DNA of 64,000 bases from Aureobasidium sp. EXF-3400 (GCA_024195585.1 SWBL01000001.1:410184-474183); one strand, 5' to 3'; positions 9,475 to 20,808 are shown, counted from the stretch's first letter. Program-made: numbers and translations. The notes: generated by a model not told the origin, from the letters alone.

Positions 9475-12000
9475 TGCTACGATTGTTGATGTAGTAGTGG
9501 TAGTAGTAGAAGGATTGGTTGGTGTACAAGCTAATCAGCTAGATCCTTTGTAATGAAGGTGTATTCAAAAGAATGAACGATAGTATAAGACTGAAGAGTC
9601 TGAATGAGAGACTTGGATCTGCTGGATTGATGCTGGATGATAATTGTTGATTGAGGGGGAGATGCAGCTGGTACTTATACTGGTCGCCTCTGGATGCTGC
9701 TCTACACTCTTACATGCTTCAAACCCATGGGGACTCCAGATCTGGACAAGCATGTACCGTCTAGCCTGCTGCATGGACCATGCAAAGACGAAGTCTACCG
9801 TTCAGCGGGCCAACGGCCAGTGTTCGGCATGCGCTAGGCATGAGTATTCGGTCCGAAGACCATGTCCGGCGTGGGGATTCGCTGGGGTCTGCAGCACTCC
9901 AGATGGACTCCGGACGACAATCGGTCCTTCTTCAGTCCAGAGTAGCTGGGGTTTGGCGGGGGATGAGCAGACTGGCCAACAATCGCTCGCCGATCTAACG
10001 ATTCGTCCAAACTCCACACACGAGTAGTGAAGTGTAAAATGGCGAGATGTCTTGCTTACCGCTCAACAGGCTGGTCGTAGCTCTCTGGGGAGAAACAGTT
10101 GCTCGTGCATGAACATACCATACCGCTCAGTGCTCAAAATTGCTGGTGCATCGGACTCGGTATGCGTGCATCTCGGTGAGAAGCCCTTTCGGCCTGCAGA
10201 GCAGCTTGTGCGTAAGCCACCGCAACATGACTGCATAGCTCCGGCAATTAACTCTGGGTCTGCATAACGTTGCGGCTGTCAACATCATCTCGCGAATTTT
10301 GTACACTTTCCGCAACTTGTGGCTGCTAGTCAGAGTCAAGGGGGTGCCATAACCGCCCATGGTCGTGATTGTGCATGAGCAGCGTCAAAAACCTGGTAAC
10401 GGCACGCACGGTGGGTGGCACCCTCGAACCTCGAAGGATTTGGTGGTGTCTCGTGAGTGAGTCGTGAGCTCGAGACGGTGCGTTTGCCGCATGAGATGCG
10501 TTCGAGGCCCATAGTACAAGCATTGTTGTCGTGCTCGACATGCTTGATACTGCATTCGATCTCTTGTCTCTTCCTTGACCTTGGCAGTGCTGGATAGCTT
10601 GTCACTCTGGGCGGTCTTACCCATCGACTCGACTGCTCAACCTCCATGAGCAAGGTTTTCCAGCGGCGCGTGAAGTAAAGTTAGTGGCCTGGGCCGCGCT
10701 AAGGAGGCGGCTAATCTCATCAAGTTTCGTGGGGTTTCGTGGAGATTTCTACGCTAGGAGTTGACCGAAAGAGTAGTCGGGCCGAAGATCATACCACGGC
10801 TAGCAGCGGGTCTGAAGGGGTTCCCCAAGGGGAAGTCTTCTCGACCTTTTCTGAGGCTAACTTTGTGTCGACCTTGCATCCCTGGTGTAAACAGCTGCTT
10901 CGTTGTCATCGTGGATGCAGAGTGGCTGGCCTTCGGCACGACTAGGGCACAAGAACAGCGGCACCGCGGCACTCACTACTGCTGAGGCTTCTCACAACCT
11001 TTACTGCTTCCCCAAGAACTGGCAGGTTGAGGGCCGGGTTCGGCTTCATTACTTTGCGTTAATCTCCCCACGGTCAATAATGTTTCGCGCAAAACGACGG
11101 GGAAGTTGGCAACTTGGTATGGAGAGGGTCCACTTGGTATAGCGCTACCCCTCGAGAAAGTGACCAAGCGGGGCGAGCTTGGGCAATATCGGACAGCCGC
11201 CGTGGTCGCTTGCTCTCTCCCATTGTCCATGCTTTATCCCCATTCATCTTGCCCCGTGGAGATGGGGTGACTTTTTTTTTTTTTTTTGAGAGAGTGGCAG
11301 ACATGCCTCGGGAGCGGCGAGCCAGGAGGTTGGCAAACCATGCTTCTTCATCTTTGGGAGGCCAATCCCAGTTCGTGTCCGCAGAAATCGATCTCTGTGC
11401 TGTTGGATGACGATGCCATGGTCGTGTGACCATATTCCCCCACGCACTTGAGCGGGCATACCATGCATAGCATCATGCGTATTTTCTTTTTGGCTTACTT
11501 TCTTCCTTATTTCCTCAGGAGCGGGGATACCTAAACGATCGCGATCCTTTTGACTTCTTCCATGTATCTCTCTTGATCTTCGAGAAGGTGATGAGGCGTA
11601 AGCAGGCGGAAGCGAGAGGAGTACTCCATGCAAGATGATGATTGAGGCGATGTTCGTTGGTGATGAGCAGTAACTGCCTTTAGACAAACCCATGGTAGAA
11701 GCGCTCTTCATGGCCTCATACCGACTTCACGGCTCGCATTCGCAAATGTGATTTACGTCTTGGCCTACAGCACCAAGGACAAATGCAAGAGATTAGGTTT
11801 GTACGTTGAGCGTCTGGACTGTAGGATCAACTAGGATCAACTGGTATGTCGAGGTTTCGGACGTTGTTTCCATGTCCGTCGGAGGCAGGTGCGCAGTCAC
11901 TGATCTTCCGCCTCTCTAGCCACCTTCAGTGGTTGGCATGTCCTGGACTTGGGTCTGGAGAGTGCAATGCTTATTCAATAGGCAGTATTCTTACCTGGAA
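9475..12000. other. Gene-poor region upstream of the permease
   Basis: About 2.5 kb with no supported gene. It contains a GTA-trinucleotide-rich leader next to the permease start, a cluster of CreA-type motifs (9871-9961), and a 17-base T run near 11272. Several 60-155-codon frames overlap on both strands but none has protein-like features. Confidence 0.5.
9871..9961 (+). promoter_or_regulatory. Cluster of four SYGGRG (CreA-type) motifs upstream of the permease
   Basis: GTGGGG (9871), CTGGGG (9882), CTGGGG (9946) and GCGGGG (9956) all match SYGGRG, the consensus bound by the fungal carbon-catabolite repressor CreA. They lie about 400-490 bases upstream of the permease start. CreA acts on many sugar-uptake genes; a role here is inference, and so short a motif also occurs by chance. 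Confidence 0.35.
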
Positions 12001-12104
12001 GGAGGTTTGAAGCCTGAGTCTTGTCTTAGCCAGCATTGTCGACAGCTCAGCTGAAGAGGAAGGTACTGATGGTTATCTACGAACTCACAGCAAGATTGTG
12101 CATA
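12001..12104 (-). pseudogene. Decayed fragment of the FucP-like permease gene
   Basis: About 104 bases align without large gaps to 8591-8700 of the permease gene, in the same orientation. Shared blocks include GAAGCCTGAGTCT, GCCAGC and TTGTCGACAG. Many differences are C/T or G/A changes (for example GGCCCAG against GTCTTAG, and GCGTTG against GCATTG). No similarity is evident on either side, so only one internal piece remains. It is not translatable as part of a gene. Confidence 0.7.
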
Positions 12105-12567
12105 TGATAATATGCCAGTCTGACGACGCTCGAGTTCGACGAAGCAGTGAATCGATATACCACTCGAAAACAGATGCTGCTCGTCAATGAAAATAAGTCT
12201 GGTTTAGGAACTAGGAACTAGGAACTTGAAGCATGATATTGAGTGATCAGGATAGGATAGAACGGCTGATAACTGGACGCTCCGGCTGTTCGTAGCAAAG
12301 CAAGTAAATAGATGAGTGGAAACATAGAAGCAGAAGATGTGGCTTGAGTCTTCTCCATTGCCCAGGTTGACCCTTGGATTGCTCGTCAGCGTGGAACTCC
12401 GCGACTATCTATTCGGCGCCGTCGCAAAGGTTCTGCCATGGTTCCCACTGAGGATCGTCTAAACCAGCGTACTTGACAAGGCAGAACAGCTGCTGACCCT
12501 GGCCTTTCTTCATCCATTCGAACCTTGATCGTGCAGCAGCCAGTATAAGCATGAAAGCAAAGCTTCA
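12105..12567. other. Spacer, no gene supported
   Basis: This stretch lies between the permease relic and the F-box gene 3' end. It includes a short AGGAACT triplication near 12206. Nothing else is seen. Confidence 0.5.
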
Positions 12568-13128
12568 TCAATCAAACACGAGGTAGCTGCAAGCCGAGAG
12601 CAAGAGATTGTCGTTACGATCGAGCGTTATTTCGTCCCAGCTATCCCATCCCGAGTTCTCGCACTCTGCCTGAAGATCGGGATGCTGGAAGAAGAAGCGA
12701 CAGACTGACTTCATGACCTGGAGAACTGTAACTCCCGCTTTGTTTCTGACTTGAATCATGGGATAGCCGGCGATCTGAAGACAGAGGAGTGCGACAGGGG
12801 GACAGGTAGCATGTTCGTTGGCGGTACAGGTATCGATAAGCACCAGCTTGTCGCCGTCATCAGTGTAGAAGTACACTTGGTCAAGACTGGTTCTGCATTC
12901 GTATGGCATGGATTCGAATGCTGGGTGAAGTACAACGTTTTCTAGGTCGATGGCTCCTCCCTTTGGAACGACTGCTTTCGAGCGGAACATGGTCTTCTGG
13001 CAGGCGGAATGATCGGTGAGTGACTTGAAAATCTTGCAAACTCTCATGCAGTTTTTGAGGTTGCGGTAATTGAGATGAGAGAAGACCTCGAGCCAGATCT
13101 CATTGGGGAGTCCGATGGTGCTGGCCAT
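12568..13128 (-). CDS. F-box protein
   Basis: A single exon of 186 aa. The N-terminus (LPNEIWLEVFSHLNYRNLKN followed by CMRVCKIFKSLTDH) is a clear F-box, the segment that binds Skp1 in SCF ubiquitin ligases. The rest (residues 50-186) has no repeats; it holds the segments VVLHPAFESMP, VLIDTC and VLQVMKSVCRFFFQHPDLQ, a layout common to small ascomycete F-box proteins of unknown target. The start is the first ATG and gives a complete F-box. A 13-bp satellite begins about 60 bases upstream, in the likely promoter. Confidence 0.85.
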   Translation of the reverse strand: MASTIGLPNEIWLEVFSHLNYRNLKNCMRVCKIFKSLTDHSACQKTMFRSKAVVPKGGAIDLENVVLHPAFESMPYECRTSLDQVYFYTDDGDKLVLIDTCTANEHATCPPVALLCLQIAGYPMIQVRNKAGVTVLQVMKSVCRFFFQHPDLQAECENSGWDSWDEITLDRNDNLLLSACSYLVFD

Positions 13129-13190
13129 GATGGTTGAAGACGCGTAGGGATGAATGATGAGACACGCAAGGTTCTTTGATGTTTGTATAT

Positions 13191-13407
13191 GTCGTAGATT
13201 TATGTCGTGGATTTATGTCGTGGATGAAGGTCGTGGATGAAGGTCGTGGATGAAGGCCGTGGATTTATGTCGTGGATGAAGGTCGTGGATGAAGGTCGTG
13301 GATGAAGGCCGTGGATGAAGGTCGTGGATGAAGGTCGTGGATGAAGGTCGTGGATGAAGGTCGTAGATAAAGGTCGTAGATAAAGATCGTGGATAAAGGT
13401 CGTGATG
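13191..13407. repeat. 13-bp satellite, about 16-17 copies
   Basis: Tandem copies of a 13-base unit close to GTCGTGGATGAAG run for about 217 bases, with variants (TTTATG and ATAAAG in place of ATGAAG). Because 13 is not a multiple of 3, all three frames stay open over it, which creates spurious reading frames with a 13-residue repeat on the minus strand. Confidence 0.95.
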
Positions 13408-13946
13408 GAGAAGTTTGCAGAAGTGAGAGGCCGGGAAAGTGATTCTTCAAGCAAGGCATGTGTCTGCCTGATACAAGTGAAGTGAAGGATGATGCGCAAC
13501 ACGAGGCGAGAGTGTTGTGACGAAGGAGCAGTGATGCAACTGCTTTGAATGTCACGTAGATAGCTATAGCAATGCGCAATTTCCTTCAGTAGGTGGTAAG
13601 CATCCACTGAGAGTCGTGATATCATCGGCTCTCTATGGACTTGTCTACCATGCCGAAAGAACTGTGCATTCTATCAGCTTCATTTGTTGGAGGAAGAGGA
13701 CGGGAGATACATACCTACTTCACTCCATAAAAAGGCATAGTAACTTGCAGATCTGAGATGCGCCCAAGGAGAGCCGAGACTGAGACCCATCTCCGTGGTC
13801 ACATCCTGTTTCTCGATAACATTGTGCCTTTTCGCAGTAGCCCACTCAACTAACTCTGGCACTTGGGGAGACCGTCTTGTACCGCTGCGAAGAACAGCCA
13901 CGAAGACAACGATTCTGCTCATCTCTACTCAGAGATGATTTCTGTT
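13408..13946. other. Spacer, no gene supported
   Basis: About 540 bases between the satellite and the hydrolase 3' end, with only short unconvincing frames. Confidence 0.5.
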
Positions 13947-15198
13947 TTACTCTTCCCGTACAACTACCTCGTCAACCCACTTTCTCAAACACCTTTTCAA
14001 CTCCTCTTCCACACCGCTCTCCCTCCAGAAATGACTTGCACCCTCGACTTTCCTCCGTTTAAAGCTTCCCTTGTTCTGTATTGCCAGTGTTTCCATTTTC
14101 TTACACCAAGCCTCCAGTTTCGTGGATGAGGTGAATATGTCTTTTGTGCCGAAGATGACTAAGGTAGGATTATGGAGGAGAGTCTGCGGTGTGTGATCAT
14201 GATGGCGCCAGAAGGTTAAGCCTGGTGGTGAGAGGGAGAGGAAGTTTGATAAAGGTGGTAGTAGAGGCGAGATCAGAAGGTAGTGAGGAGAGACGTGTGG
14301 CAATGCTGGTATAGGCTCGACATCTTGTGATGTTTTTGATGAAGTTGATGTTGTTGAGGGTGATTGCTTGTGAGTGCGATGTATCACATTCTTAATTCGT
14401 GTTTGGATTTCGTGACCTCTGTGTGTAGGGTCGATATGGCGGTCTGCGGGAGATTGGTCATCGTTGCCTCCATATATGATGGAATGCTGAGAACTTGATT
14501 GACGTTTGTGTTGTCTCCTTGCCGGAGGTGAAACTGGTATTCTACCTCGAATCTCCGAGAGCGATGTATTTGTTTGCAAAGCCAGCTCCCTCGCACGTAG
14601 TAGAATCTCAGAGATCCATTTCGATGGGTTACGGAAGATGGCAAGGATTTCTGGGGCGGGTGGAAGGTGTGTGACGATCAACGAACCATATGAATATCCA
14701 CCTAGTATTAGCGTGATGGGTTCGGAAGGTATGCTTTGCACATGGCCAACAGAAGATTCCGCATCATGGGTCACAATCTGTGATGTTTGGAGTTGGTTGA
14801 TGTAGAAGATCAAATGTCCGGCAACCGAGATATAGTCATCGCGCTCTGCCTTTCCAGACCAGCTGGTACTGCCATGTGAGTCCGCGGCACCCCTGTCTGA
14901 CACTTAGTATGAGACTATGATGGTCTGTTCACAATAATAAGCATTACCGGAAATTGAAGCTTCCAACCACGAAATCCAGATCGAGCAATTGGTCCACTAT
15001 CGTAGTGACGACAGCGTCATCCATAGAACCTCCCAGAGGTGCATACGGATGTGCGATCAGAGCAGCCTTTCGCGTTCGCAGTTGTGTTGATGGTCCATCT
15101 TGAAGTGAGACAGGGTGGTATATTCGGCAATCCAACAGAGTGCCGTCGGACACCGACGGTATGGTGAAACAGTAAACAGGCGTGTTCTCCATCATCAT
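13947..15198 (-). CDS. Alpha/beta hydrolase with GYSYG nucleophile motif
   Basis: Two exons: 15198-14948 and 14892-13947. The 55-nt intron has donor GTAATG and acceptor CAG, and joins FNFR to GAADSHG. The product is 398 aa. Exon 1 carries IYHP and LIAHPYAPLGGSMDD, an early strand and oxyanion-type loop. Exon 2 has LILGGYSYGSLIV, the nucleophile elbow (GxSxG) with Ser as the expected catalytic residue. Near the C-terminus come FGTKDIFTS (Asp region) and VEGASHFW (His), completing a triad in the usual order. A Ser/Thr-rich insert lies between them (about 170-270). The fold suggests a serine hydrolase (esterase or peptidase type) resembling fungal proteins of unknown substrate. I chose the first of three consecutive ATGs; the frame is open further upstream. 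Confidence 0.8.
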
Positions 15199-15575
15199 GG
15201 AATTGTTGTCATGTCGGAAGCAACAGCAAATATTGCACATACGATTTTTGCATCGTGCGCTCGTGAAGTCAGGAGTGTACGAGATGCCGCGGACGGAAGC
15301 TGATGACCTCGGCCGTATTCTGACAATGACTAGCTGGCAAATATCACGAACCAACGATCTCACCGCCAATCAGGTAATCGAGACTCCGACAGCAATAGTG
15401 ATCAAATGGGTGAAGTGATCAAAATATAGATGACTTTCACAAAGAGCTTTAGGAGGCAAAAAACCAAGCTTGAAGTTTGCGTTTGCGGTGACAACTGTGC
15501 AATAGTCATAATTTCATGTCATGCGAGTCATAAAGCTATCTAGACTAAGAATCTAACAGAAGGGGTATCATCCAA
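15199..15575. other. Spacer between hydrolase start and Atg28-like gene 3' end
   Basis: About 377 bases that should contain the hydrolase promoter. No other feature is seen. Confidence 0.5.
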
Positions 15576-16964
15576 CTACTCTGTATCCGTATCCTGATGT
15601 GAAATCAAAAGCTCTGGGTCAGGTCCATCATCTTCAGTATCTGTATCCGAAATACTCTGTGTGGGACGCTTTGCTGTAAAGGCTTTGTCCAAATCGCGAA
15701 TCGCCTCACCATCATCATTCTTGCTGCCTCTAGGAGTCTGAGCCTCTTCCAACTGACCAGAACTGCTGGCGGTACCTCTCGTCTCGTCAACAGCCGTATC
15801 ACCATCTACAGAGGCAAGAGCAGCCTCGAGAATCTGTTTTCCTTTCAAAAATGCTTCAAGTTCTGCACCGATCGCCGCGACTAGGAGTTTCCAACTACGT
15901 TTTTCTGCAAGCTTGTGTTTACTTTCGAGCTCTGTGGTAGTCTGCTCAAGCATCGTGAGCAGTTCTTTGGTTTCTGCAGGAGAGTCGAATTGCGATTGCG
16001 GTTCTGTATTCATGCGCGACATGGCTTTTGAGAGCGTCCGTTCGAAAGTGGAGACCTGTTTCACAGTCTCTTTCCACACGACTGCTCCCTCTTCGAGCGC
16101 CTCTCGCTCAGTATCGCTGATGCGACGCCTTTCAAGTAGCGCATCTCGCTCTCGACCAAAAACACCCTTTGCAGACTTCAAAGTACGACTCTGGGATGGT
16201 GAACGCCAGAAACGGTCCATGTCGGCGACATTTACGATGGCAGTCCGGTGACTTGCAGAAGCATCATGAAGGAAGCTTTGAATCGAACCTTCGACCATAG
16301 CTAGGGCAGATGTATAGGACGCAAGGCTTGCATCAACAGTGTTCTCTATCTCTTGTGCTTCTGCTCTTAACCTGCGCTGATCTCCTTTTAAGCGAGCTAA
16401 TTTGGCTTCGAGTTCGTTGATTTCTGTCTGCATATCGTCTGCTTGTTTGTGGAGTTCATGCGCGCGGTTCTGGTCGTCGCCGGATCTAATCTGCGATGCG
16501 CGTGACTGCAGGGCACTACGCTTCTTGTGCCATGCATCGAGTTGATCGACGACAGATGCAAAGTGGTTGAGGCTGGGAGCCAGATATTGAGACTCCTGAG
16601 TTTTGAGTTGTGCCAAACGTCGTATAGTAGCATACAAGCCAACCCTAGCATGTCGAAGATCAATCTTTTCTGATTTCGAGGAAGTTTGGGGCTTCGAATC
16701 TAAGGCGCTGACGGTAGGTGTACTTGATCCTGTCGAAAGACCATCGTCGTCGATAGCAGGAGTCGGGGAAGTATCAAGGCCGGAGAGCAGAGCATCAGCT
16801 TGGGCGTCAAGGAGGACTTGCAAGTGTGCTTCAAGTTCGCGTTGTTTCCGTCGGAAGAGCAGGAGAGTGTCATCGGTTTGAACGGAGGGGCTAGCAGAAG
16901 ACGCGGCATTTGTAGGGACATAGATGCTGTTCACGATAGGTTGAGGTACGGCAGAAGCAGACAT
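15576..16964 (-). CDS. atg28: Atg28-like coiled-coil autophagy protein
   Basis: A single exon of 462 aa from ATG at 16964. The frame stays open upstream with a basic Ser/Pro stretch (RRRSKNPRWRTPSP) but has no ATG there, so an unseen 5' exon is possible. The sequence LLLFRRKQRELEAHLQVLLD (about 35-55) followed by AQADALLSG matches the conserved N-terminal region of fungal Atg28. Long coiled coils follow (RASQIRSGD to EIENTVDASL, about 160-220, and further helices at 260-390). The C-terminus is acidic (DTDTEDDGPDPELL). Atg28 is known from methylotrophic yeast as a coiled-coil factor in pexophagy, working with Atg17/Atg35-type scaffolds; its role in filamentous fungi is inferred. A generic coiled-coil protein is the alternative. 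Confidence 0.65.
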   Translation of the reverse strand: MSASAVPQPIVNSIYVPTNAASSASPSVQTDDTLLLFRRKQRELEAHLQVLLDAQADALLSGLDTSPTPAIDDDGLSTGSSTPTVSALDSKPQTSSKSEKIDLRHARVGLYATIRRLAQLKTQESQYLAPSLNHFASVVDQLDAWHKKRSALQSRASQIRSGDDQNRAHELHKQADDMQTEINELEAKLARLKGDQRRLRAEAQEIENTVDASLASYTSALAMVEGSIQSFLHDASASHRTAIVNVADMDRFWRSPSQSRTLKSAKGVFGRERDALLERRRISDTEREALEEGAVVWKETVKQVSTFERTLSKAMSRMNTEPQSQFDSPAETKELLTMLEQTTTELESKHKLAEKRSWKLLVAAIGAELEAFLKGKQILEAALASVDGDTAVDETRGTASSSGQLEEAQTPRGSKNDDGEAIRDLDKAFTAKRPTQSISDTDTEDDGPDPELLISHQDTDTE

Positions 16965-17721
16965 GGGAGAGGGAGTACGCCATCGAGGGTTCTTGGAACG
17001 GCGGCGGCTTTCAGGTGACAAGGACGCGGGTGAATAACTGGGAAGCGCATGGGAGAGCCATGATGAACTATGATCAATTAGTCAAGCAGATCGGCAAAGG
17101 TGTGCTGTCAGGAGCAGTCCTACTTCTCCATGTCTGTGGTGTATGTGATAACAAGTCAAATCAAGAATCACATACAAGTAGAAGCAAGAAAGCTACTGAG
17201 GTTGTGTCATGGGTCGGGTTGAACGACTATCATGTGAACACATGGATGGAGTGCAAACAGAGCAAACTCGTGGGTCTAGCTCGTGAGCAACAGAGTGCTC
17301 TGACACACAACGAGGATATACCTTGCGAGGCTGCAGGACACTAGCACACAGTATTCAAGACAAGCTTGACTGAATGACACATGCCTGATCGGACGGGCAG
17401 CATTTGGCAGGAACAGTGAAAGAAGAAGAGTGAACAAAGAAAGAGCAGCCCGCTGTTGGTCGGTGACGGGTGCGGGAAGAGCCGCTTTGGAGCATCGCCA
17501 TTGCGCTGTCTGGAGCATCCGCCAGCGTCAGCGACACGACAATCTTCACCACCGAGTTCGACCTTCCTTCTTACAACAACCTCCCATCGCCTCGACCTAA
17601 ACATCTCATAACAGCCCAACTGGACAACTGTCACTTCTTTGATTTCTACTCGACAGACGATTGAACACCCACACCTTCTCTAGCGTCGCGGCGTCGCTCT
17701 CTCCACGCAGCATACCTCACA
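16965..17721. other. Divergent promoter region, Atg28-like gene / SPT5
   Basis: About 760 bases between two divergent starts, with no gene supported. Pyrimidine-rich stretches near 17570-17700 probably form the SPT5 leader. Confidence 0.45.
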
Positions 17722-20700
17722 ATGTCCTTCCTTAACCAAGACTTTGGCGATGCCTCTGATGAAGAGGACGATTTCAACCCCGCCCCTGCTGTTGCCTCTG
17801 ACGACGAGGGCGACGACAACCAGGACAACGACCAGGCACAGAATGACAACGACGACGATGACCAAAATGTCCAATCCAATGCTCGCCGTTCATCTGCGCA
17901 AAGCGACGACCAAGAAGACGACGCACCTCCTGCCAGGAGTCGTGTAAACAACGAGGATGATGATGAGGACGACGAGGATGATGAAGAGGATGAGGACGAG
18001 GACGATGAAGACGAAGACATAGTGCGCCCCCTTACACTCCACTAAATTTCTATCGCTGACTTGTGCATGTAGGGTCATCCCCGTAAACGTCGCCGCAAGG
18101 GTCCCCGCAACCAGTTCCTCGATGTCGAAGCCGAAGTTGACGACGAAGACGAGGAGGAACCTGATGAGGATGATGAAATTGCTGGCGAGGAGATGCACCC
18201 CGACGACTTGCTCGAGCTTCCTGCAGGTGCCGAACGCGATGACCGCAAGCACCGCGAACTCGACAGACAGCGCGACCTGGCTGCTAGTATGGATGCCGAA
18301 AAACAAGCTCAGGCCCTGAAGGAGCGTTACGGAAGAAATAGAGCAGCAAATGTCGACTCGGCCGTCGTTCCCCAGCGCTTGCTGCTTCCCAGTGTTGACG
18401 ATCCACACATTTGGCGCCTCAAGTGCAAGCCTGGCAAGGAGCGAGAAGTCATCTTTGCCATCATGAAGCGTATCGAAGATCGCGCAGGCACAAGAGAGCC
18501 GTTGCAGCTTATCTCAGCATTTGAAAGAGGCGGTGTCATGTCTGGAAACCTCTACTGCGAAGCCAGAGTCGTCGAGGATGTCACAACTGCTCTTGAGGGC
18601 CTTCAAAATGTCTACATGGGCACCAAGCCCATGATGGTTCCCATCACCGAGATGCCCGATCTTCTCCGCACTCGCAAGAGCAAATCTCTCGAACCTGGCA
18701 TGTACGTTCGTGTCAAGCGCGGCAAGTATGCCGGTGATCTGGCTCAGATTGACGAGGTTGAGTCGAACGGCACAGAAGTCACCCTGCGCCTTATTCCCCG
18801 TCTGGACTACGGCCTGAACGAAGATGTCAACGCTGCTACCGACGCTAAGCGCAAGCGCTTTGGATTTGGCTCAAATACTGGTCCTCGTCCTCCTCAGCGT
18901 CTCTTCAGTGAGAACGAGGCAAGAAAGCGTCATGGCCGTTACCTGACAAAGGGTACTGGTTTCACTGCTAACACCTGGACTTATATGAACGACACATATG
19001 TTGATGGTTTCCTCATCAAAGATTACAAGGCCAATCACCTCCAGTCCGAGGAAGTCAACCCTACCTTAGAAGAGGTTACCAAGTTTGCCGCTGATGCCGA
19101 GGATGGAACCGAAAACTTGGATCTATCTGCCCTCGCCGCTACTATCAAAAGCAACGCCTCTGGAGCCTTCCTCCCAGGTGATCACGTCGAGATCTGGCAA
19201 GGCGAACAACGTGGTGTTGTCGGAAAAGCCGTGTCAGTGCATTCTGATATCGTGCGCATCCTTGTCTCTACTGGCGAGCTTGCCGGTCAAATCATCGAGT
19301 CTCCTGTCAAGGGCCTTCGCAAGCTCTTTAGAGAGGGTGATCATGTCAAAGTCATCGGTGGCAGCAAATATTTCGATGAGGTCGGTATGGTCGTCAAGAT
19401 TGTTGAAGATCGCGTCACAATCTTGACTGACTCGAACCAAATCGAAATCACCGTCTTTAGCAAAGACTTGCGTGTCGCTACAGACTCTGGTGGTCAGGTT
19501 GGTGTCGGCAAGTACGACCTACACGAACTTGTCCAGCTTGACGCATCCACAGTGGCTTGCGTGATCAAGGTTGATCGCGAGTCGCTCCGTGTCCTTGACC
19601 AAACTGGCACAGTAAGATCTCTCCTTCCGTCGAACATCTCCAACAAGCTTGAGCGCCGCAAGAACGCTGTTGCCACTGATCGTGAGGGCTCCGAAATTCA
19701 CCTTGACGACACTGTCAAGGAGGAAGGTGGTGATGGCAGACAGGGCCGAGTTCTCCATATCCATCGCAACTTCCTCTTCGCCCACAACCGTGAACAAACT
19801 AGCGATGCTGGTGTCTTTGTTGTCCGCACGAACAACGTCAAGACCGTCGCAGCAAAGGGTGGCAGAGTTGCCTCTGCTCAGGCTGGCCTCATGAAGATGA
19901 ACCCAGCACTGCAGCATCCAGGCGCTCAACAGGCTGGTGCTCAAGCCATGCCGCCACCACGTCAAATGGGTCGTGACAGACTTATCGGCAAGACCTGCAC
20001 TATCCGTAGAGGCCCTCATAAGGGTCTTTTGGGCATTGTCAAGGAGAGTACAGACACTCATGCTCGTGTAGAGGTTCATGGTAGCAAGAAGATCATCTCC
20101 ATCAGCAAAGAGTTCCTGACTGTCAGAGACCCTGTCACAGGCGCAGTAATTCAGCAATCGGCGGGCCAACGTCCCGGAGCCCCGCCAATGGGCGGTTCTG
20201 GCAACAGACCTCCGGCATGGGGAGGCGCGACACCCGGCAGATTTGGAGCTACGCCTAGAAATGACGGCGGAAGGACTCCCGCTTGGAAACCAGCAAGCGG
20301 CGGAAAGACCCCCGCATGGGCCGGTGCTGGTGCTGGTGGAAGAACTGCGTATGGCGGTAGCAGCGGAGTCAGCAGTGCCCCGGCATGGCAGAGAGGAGGC
20401 AACGGCGGCCAAACGAGTTACGGGGGCCAGACGAGCTACGGAGGACAAACGAGTTATGGCGGACAGACAAGCTATGGCGGAAGTACCGCATACGGAGGAG
20501 TAAGTCATCGTTTTCATACCAAACTTACAGAAAGCAATGCTGACAATAATCAGGGCACATGGAACCCAAACACTCGCACACCCTTCCATGGCGGCGGCAC
20601 AGCCTACGAATCCGGATCAAAGACTCCTGCTTACGGAATGGAACTCGAGGCTCCGACACCGAACTTCAACAGCGCGCCAACTCCCGGCATGGACCATCAA

Positions 20701-20808
20701 TACCGCACACCAGGAGTTTCCGCGCCTACGCCCGGCAATTTTCCCGAAACACCAGGAGCTTGGAGTGCCGAGACTCCTGCTGGCGACGGCGGCCCTGGAT
20801 ACGATTGA
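17722..20808 (+). CDS. SPT5: Transcription elongation factor Spt5
   Basis: Three exons: 17722-18021, 18073-20499 and 20554-20808, giving 993 aa. The first 180 residues are highly acidic. An NGN domain follows at about 210-300 (IWRLKCKPGKEREVIFAIMK, then YCEARVVEDVTTALEG), which binds Spt4. Several KOW domains come next, for example PGMYVRVKRGKYAGDLAQID, FLPGDHVEIWQGEQRGVVG, FREGDHVKVIGG and TCTIRRGPHKGLLGIVKE. The C-terminal region has TPAW/TPGR repeats, four QTSYGG units, and TPAP/TPG motifs, resembling the phosphorylated CTR. Spt5 with Spt4 forms DSIF, which keeps RNA polymerase II processive. Intron 1 has GTGCGC..CTGAC..TAG. Intron 2 (54 nt) has GTAAGT..GCTGAC..CAG and is a multiple of three without a stop, so it can be missed as coding. 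Confidence 0.95.

Noticed and set aside
7903..9489. A 528-codon plus-strand frame opposite the permease
   Set aside because: It is antisense to the FucP-like gene. Its Gly/Asp/Glu-rich translation is what strongly biased codon use gives on the other strand, and it has no protein features.
10326..11711. Several 60-155-codon frames in the gene-poor region
   Set aside because: They overlap on both strands, none shows a domain, transmembrane pattern or splice structure, and none is recognisable.
13191..13407. Could the tandem arrays (13, 28 and 15 bp) be CRISPR-like?
   Set aside because: The units are directly adjacent with no unique spacers, no cas genes are present, and the genome is eukaryotic.
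13200..13625. Minus-strand frame with a 13-residue repeat (FIHDLHPRPSS-type)
   Set aside because: It arises from the 13-bp satellite, which keeps all frames open; the rest has no features.
19519..20589. A 356-codon minus-strand frame opposite SPT5
   Set aside because: It lies wholly within SPT5 and across its last intron; it is a shadow of the real gene.
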